36,910 bases of DNA from JBCCGI01 sp039029355 (GTDB lineage Bacteria; Planctomycetota; UBA1135; GCA-002686595). Both the position numbers and the translations under genes were made by a program. Shown piece after piece: positions 34,074 to 36,910 of the stretch. The stretch lies in assembly GCA_039029355.1 (NCBI GenBank), contig JBCCGI010000085.1, positions 1 to 36,910 on the forward strand, read 5' to 3'. The notes under the pieces were generated by a model. That model did not search any database. It had not been told where the DNA came from and saw nothing but the letters and a program-made list of their open reading frames with translations. The first letter of the stretch is position 1. Each line of letters starts with the position of its first letter.

Positions 34074-36749
34074 ATGGAGCTGGAATCGCGCTACGACCCC
34101 CACGCGCATGAGTCCGACGTCTACGACCAGTGGATGGCGGCCGATGCGTTCACGCCTTCGCCCGACAAGCCCGAAGGCCGCGAGCCCTTCGTCATCATGA
34201 TCCCGCCGCCGAACGTCACCGGCGTTCTGCACATGGGGCATGCGCTGAACGGGACGCTCCAGGACGTAACGATCCGCTACCAGCGCATGCGCGGGCGCGA
34301 CGCGCTCTGGCTCCCCGGCACCGACCACGCGGGCATCGCGACCCAAGCGGTGGTGGAGAAGAAGCTCTACGCCGAGGAGAAGCTCACGCGCCAGGAGCTC
34401 GGCCGCGAGGCCTTCGTCGAGAAGATCTGGGAGTGGAAGGAGACCCACGGCAACAAGATCCTCGAGCAGTACCGCCGCCTCGGCAGCTCGTGCGATTGGT
34501 CGCGGACGCGCTTCACGCTCGAGCCGGATCTGTCGCGCGCCGTGCGCGAGGCCTTCGTGCGGTTGTGGGAGCGCGACCTCATCTACCGCGGCGCGCGCCT
34601 GGTCAACTGGGACTGCGTGCTGCAGACGGCCGTCTCCGACGACGAGGTCGAGATGGTCAAGACCAAGTCGAAGCTGCACTACCTGAAGTACCCGGTGAAG
34701 GGCGAGGAAGGGCGCTTCGTCACCGTCGCGACCACCCGTCCCGAGACGATGGTGGGCGACACCGGCGTGGCCGTGAACCCCACCGACGAGCGCTACGCCG
34801 ACCTCGTCGGCAAGCAGCTCGTGCTGCCGATCGTCGACCGCGACATCCCGGTCGTCGCCGACGACACCGTGGACCCGGCCTTCGGCACGGGCGCGGTGAA
34901 GGTCACGCCGGGCCACGACCCCGCGGACTACGAGCGCGGAGCGCGCCACAACCTGCCGCTGATCAACGTGCTGAATAAGGACGGCACGATGAACGACGAG
35001 GCCGGCCCCTTCGCGGGTATGCCGCGCGAGAAGGCGCGCAAGGCGCTGTGCGAGCGGCTCGACGAGCTCGGGATGCTCGACAAGATCGAGGACTACGTCC
35101 ACAACGTGCCGATCTCCGACCGCTCGAAGAGCGCGATCGAGCCGCTGGTCAGCGAGCAGTGGTTCGTGAAGATGAAGCCGCTCGCCGAGCCCGCCATCGC
35201 CGCCGTGCACAACGGCGCGCTCACCATCCGCCCGCCGCGCTGGAAGAAGGTCTACCTCGACTGGCTCGAGAACGTGCACGACTGGTGCATCAGCCGCCAG
35301 CTGTGGTGGGGGCACCGCATCCCGGTCTGGTACGACGAGGACGGTACGCCGTACGCCTCGCGCGACGACGTCGAGATCGGCTCCCCGCACCCCGAGACCG
35401 GCAAGCCGATCGTGCGCCAGGACCCCGACGTCCTCGACACCTGGGCGTCGTCGTGGCTGTGGCCCTTTGCGACGCTGGGCTGGCCCGATCAGACGCCGGA
35501 CCTCGAGCGCTTCTATCCGACGCACTTCCTCTCGACCGCGCGCGAGATCATCTACCTCTGGGTCGCGCGCATGGTGATGGCGGGCTACGCCCTGCTCGAC
35601 CACCTGCCCGAGGACAAGCGCTGCCCCTTCTCGACCTGCTTCATCCATGCGACCGTGCTGGACGCGAAGGGCAAGCGCATGTCGAAGAGCGCCGGCAACG
35701 GCATCGACCCGCTCGATCTGATCGAGGAGTTCGGGGCCGACGCCGTCCGGCTCTCGCTCGTGCTGCTGACGCGCGAGGGGCAGGACGTGAAGCTCGCCCC
35801 CGACCGCATCGAGATGGGCAAGCGCTTCACCAACAAGGTCTGGAACGCGGCGCGCTTCGTGTTCTCGAACCTCGAGGGCGAGCGCACCGACGTGACCGCC
35901 GCGTCCGCGACGGCGCTCGAGGACCGTTGGATCCTGTCGCGGCTGGCGAACGTCACCCAGGAAGTGACCGCGGCGCTCGAGGAGTATCGCTTCAACGACG
36001 GCGCCACCGCGCTCTACCGCTTCGTCTGGAACGACTTCTGCGACTGGTACCTAGAGCTGGTCAAGTCGCGGCTGGGGGAGGGCGATTCCGAGGGCGCCCG
36101 CGCGGCGCGCGGCGTGCTGGCGCGCGTGCTGGCGGACAGCCTGCGGCTGCTGCACCCGTTCACCCCGTTCCAGACCGAGGTGCTGTGGAAGGCGCTCCAC
36201 GCCCAGCTGGGCGCGGAGGCCGGGCTGCTCATCCGCGATCCGTGGCCCGAGGCGGACGCCGCCGCGATCGACTCCGGCGCCGAGGCGGACATCGGCGTGG
36301 TGCAGGAGCTGGTGGGCGCCGTGCGCAGCGTGCGCGCGCTCACGATGATCGCCGACCGGCGCCCGCTGTCGGTGCAGGTGGTCGCGCCGGCCGAGGACAC
36401 GCGCCGCGTGCTGGCGGACTCGCACGAGCGCGCCCTCGCGCTGGCCTTCCTCGAAGAGCTGGACGTCGTCGCGTCGGGCGAGCGTCCGCCGAGCTCGGCC
36501 GTCAGCGTGGCGGGCGGCATGGAGGTCTTCGTGCGCCTCGGTGACGACGTCGACCTCGACCGCCTGCGCGACACGCTGGAGAAGCGCACCGCCAAGCTGG
36601 AGAAGGCGATCCAGGGCTCCGAGAAGAAGCTCGAGAACAAGGGCTTCCTGGAGCGCGCCGATCCGGACGTCGTCCAAACGGAGCGCGATCGCCTCGGCGA
36701 GATGCGCGTCGAGATCGAGCTGCTGGCGCGCAACCGCGCCGGGCTCTAA
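34074..36749 (+). CDS. valS: Valyl-tRNA synthetase
   Basis: 891 aa. ATG 34074 has AGGA seven bases upstream; an in-frame earlier ATG at 34020 lacks support. Class I signatures: PPPNVTGVLHMGHALN with HMGH at 53-56, WCISRQLWWGHRIPVWY, and KRMSKSAGN near 533-541. An editing domain (about 190-335, TVATTRPETMVGDTGVAVNP) removes mischarged threonine. The anticodon-binding part and a C-terminal coiled-coil arm (LEKRTAKLEKAIQGSEKKLENKGFL, 25 residues from about 838) complete a full-length enzyme. It charges tRNA-Val with valine using ATP. Confidence 0.98.
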   Translation: MELESRYDPHAHESDVYDQWMAADAFTPSPDKPEGREPFVIMIPPPNVTGVLHMGHALNGTLQDVTIRYQRMRGRDALWLPGTDHAGIATQAVVEKKLYAEEKLTRQELGREAFVEKIWEWKETHGNKILEQYRRLGSSCDWSRTRFTLEPDLSRAVREAFVRLWERDLIYRGARLVNWDCVLQTAVSDDEVEMVKTKSKLHYLKYPVKGEEGRFVTVATTRPETMVGDTGVAVNPTDERYADLVGKQLVLPIVDRDIPVVADDTVDPAFGTGAVKVTPGHDPADYERGARHNLPLINVLNKDGTMNDEAGPFAGMPREKARKALCERLDELGMLDKIEDYVHNVPISDRSKSAIEPLVSEQWFVKMKPLAEPAIAAVHNGALTIRPPRWKKVYLDWLENVHDWCISRQLWWGHRIPVWYDEDGTPYASRDDVEIGSPHPETGKPIVRQDPDVLDTWASSWLWPFATLGWPDQTPDLERFYPTHFLSTAREIIYLWVARMVMAGYALLDHLPEDKRCPFSTCFIHATVLDAKGKRMSKSAGNGIDPLDLIEEFGADAVRLSLVLLTREGQDVKLAPDRIEMGKRFTNKVWNAARFVFSNLEGERTDVTAASATALEDRWILSRLANVTQEVTAALEEYRFNDGATALYRFVWNDFCDWYLELVKSRLGEGDSEGARAARGVLARVLADSLRLLHPFTPFQTEVLWKALHAQLGAEAGLLIRDPWPEADAAAIDSGAEADIGVVQELVGAVRSVRALTMIADRRPLSVQVVAPAEDTRRVLADSHERALALAFLEELDVVASGERPPSSAVSVAGGMEVFVRLGDDVDLDRLRDTLEKRTAKLEKAIQGSEKKLENKGFLERADPDVVQTERDRLGEMRVEIELLARNRAGL

Positions 36750-36761
36750 CGCGGCGATCCC

Positions 36762-36802
36762 AAAAAAGAGAAGGGGCGCGCCGGGGGCGTGCGGCGCGCG
36801 CC
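36762..36802 (-). terminator. Leftward terminator after valS
   Basis: GGCGCGC (36775-36781) pairs with GCGCGCC (36796-36802). On the minus strand it ends CTTCTCTTTTTT, so it would stop leftward transcripts, like the one at 30406. On the plus strand no T-run is present. Confidence 0.45.
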
Positions 36803-36910
36803 GACGAGCGTTTGAGGTGCGGGGGGCGTGGGGTGGCACCACGCGTCGACCAAGCCGGGCGCGAAGGCGAGCGCGAGCATGTTAAGGTAAACCAGGTTTG
36901 GCGGGGGGGC

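Overview
The window is very GC-rich, bacterial and densely coding. The best guess is a deep-branching Planctomycetota or a relative. Support for this: KdsA (Kdo, so a Gram-negative envelope), many lipoprotein or exported proteins of no familiar family, an ECF-like sigma factor with a long C-terminal extension next to a TPR-CHAT protease, and starts that often lack a Shine-Dalgarno site or use GTG/TTG. The taxonomic guess rests on gene style, not on a marker tree.

Layout. (1) 1-4775, minus strand: a TPR lipoprotein, a paralogous secreted TPR protein, and a hypothetical protein cut by the left edge. (2) 5130-8867, plus strand: a 1015-aa lipoprotein with Ig-like (Big_5) repeats and a small lipoprotein. 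(3) 9181-11764: rpsO-pnp with a structured spacer. (4) 12052-17326: a small exported protein, a secretin, a GspK-like minor pseudopilin and an orphan hydantoinase B/oxoprolinase subunit whose last codons look frameshifted. (5) 17334-21732: purA, uppS, cdsA, phoH, ybeY. (6) 22001-22795: a FliA/WhiG-type sigma factor. (7) 22837-28896, minus strand: ECF-like sigma factor, single-pass membrane protein and TPR-CHAT protease in one tight operon, then an exported protein. (8) 29137-30402, plus strand: another exported protein. (9) 30404-31030, minus strand: a clear GEMM-I (c-di-GMP-I) riboswitch followed by about 500 nt of strongly folded RNA with no convincing ORF, ending at a good intrinsic terminator. 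(10) 31226-36749: kdsA and a lipid kinase (minus), then an RmlD-like reductase and valS (plus).

How the genes fit together. Much of the window serves the envelope and secretion: secretin plus GspK (type II secretion), UppS and CdsA (lipid carrier and phospholipid precursors), KdsA (LPS core) and a DAGK-type lipid kinase. The rest is RNA, translation and nucleotide housekeeping (S15, PNPase, PhoH/YbeY, ValS, PurA). Two parts stand out as possibly new. One is the c-di-GMP aptamer that leads into a structured non-coding RNA instead of a gene. The other is the sigma / membrane protein / TPR-CHAT protease operon, whose parts recall the protease-controlled sigma release of type III-E CRISPR (Craspase) but with no CRISPR. 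No tRNA, rRNA, CRISPR array, insertion sequence or prophage gene was recognised.
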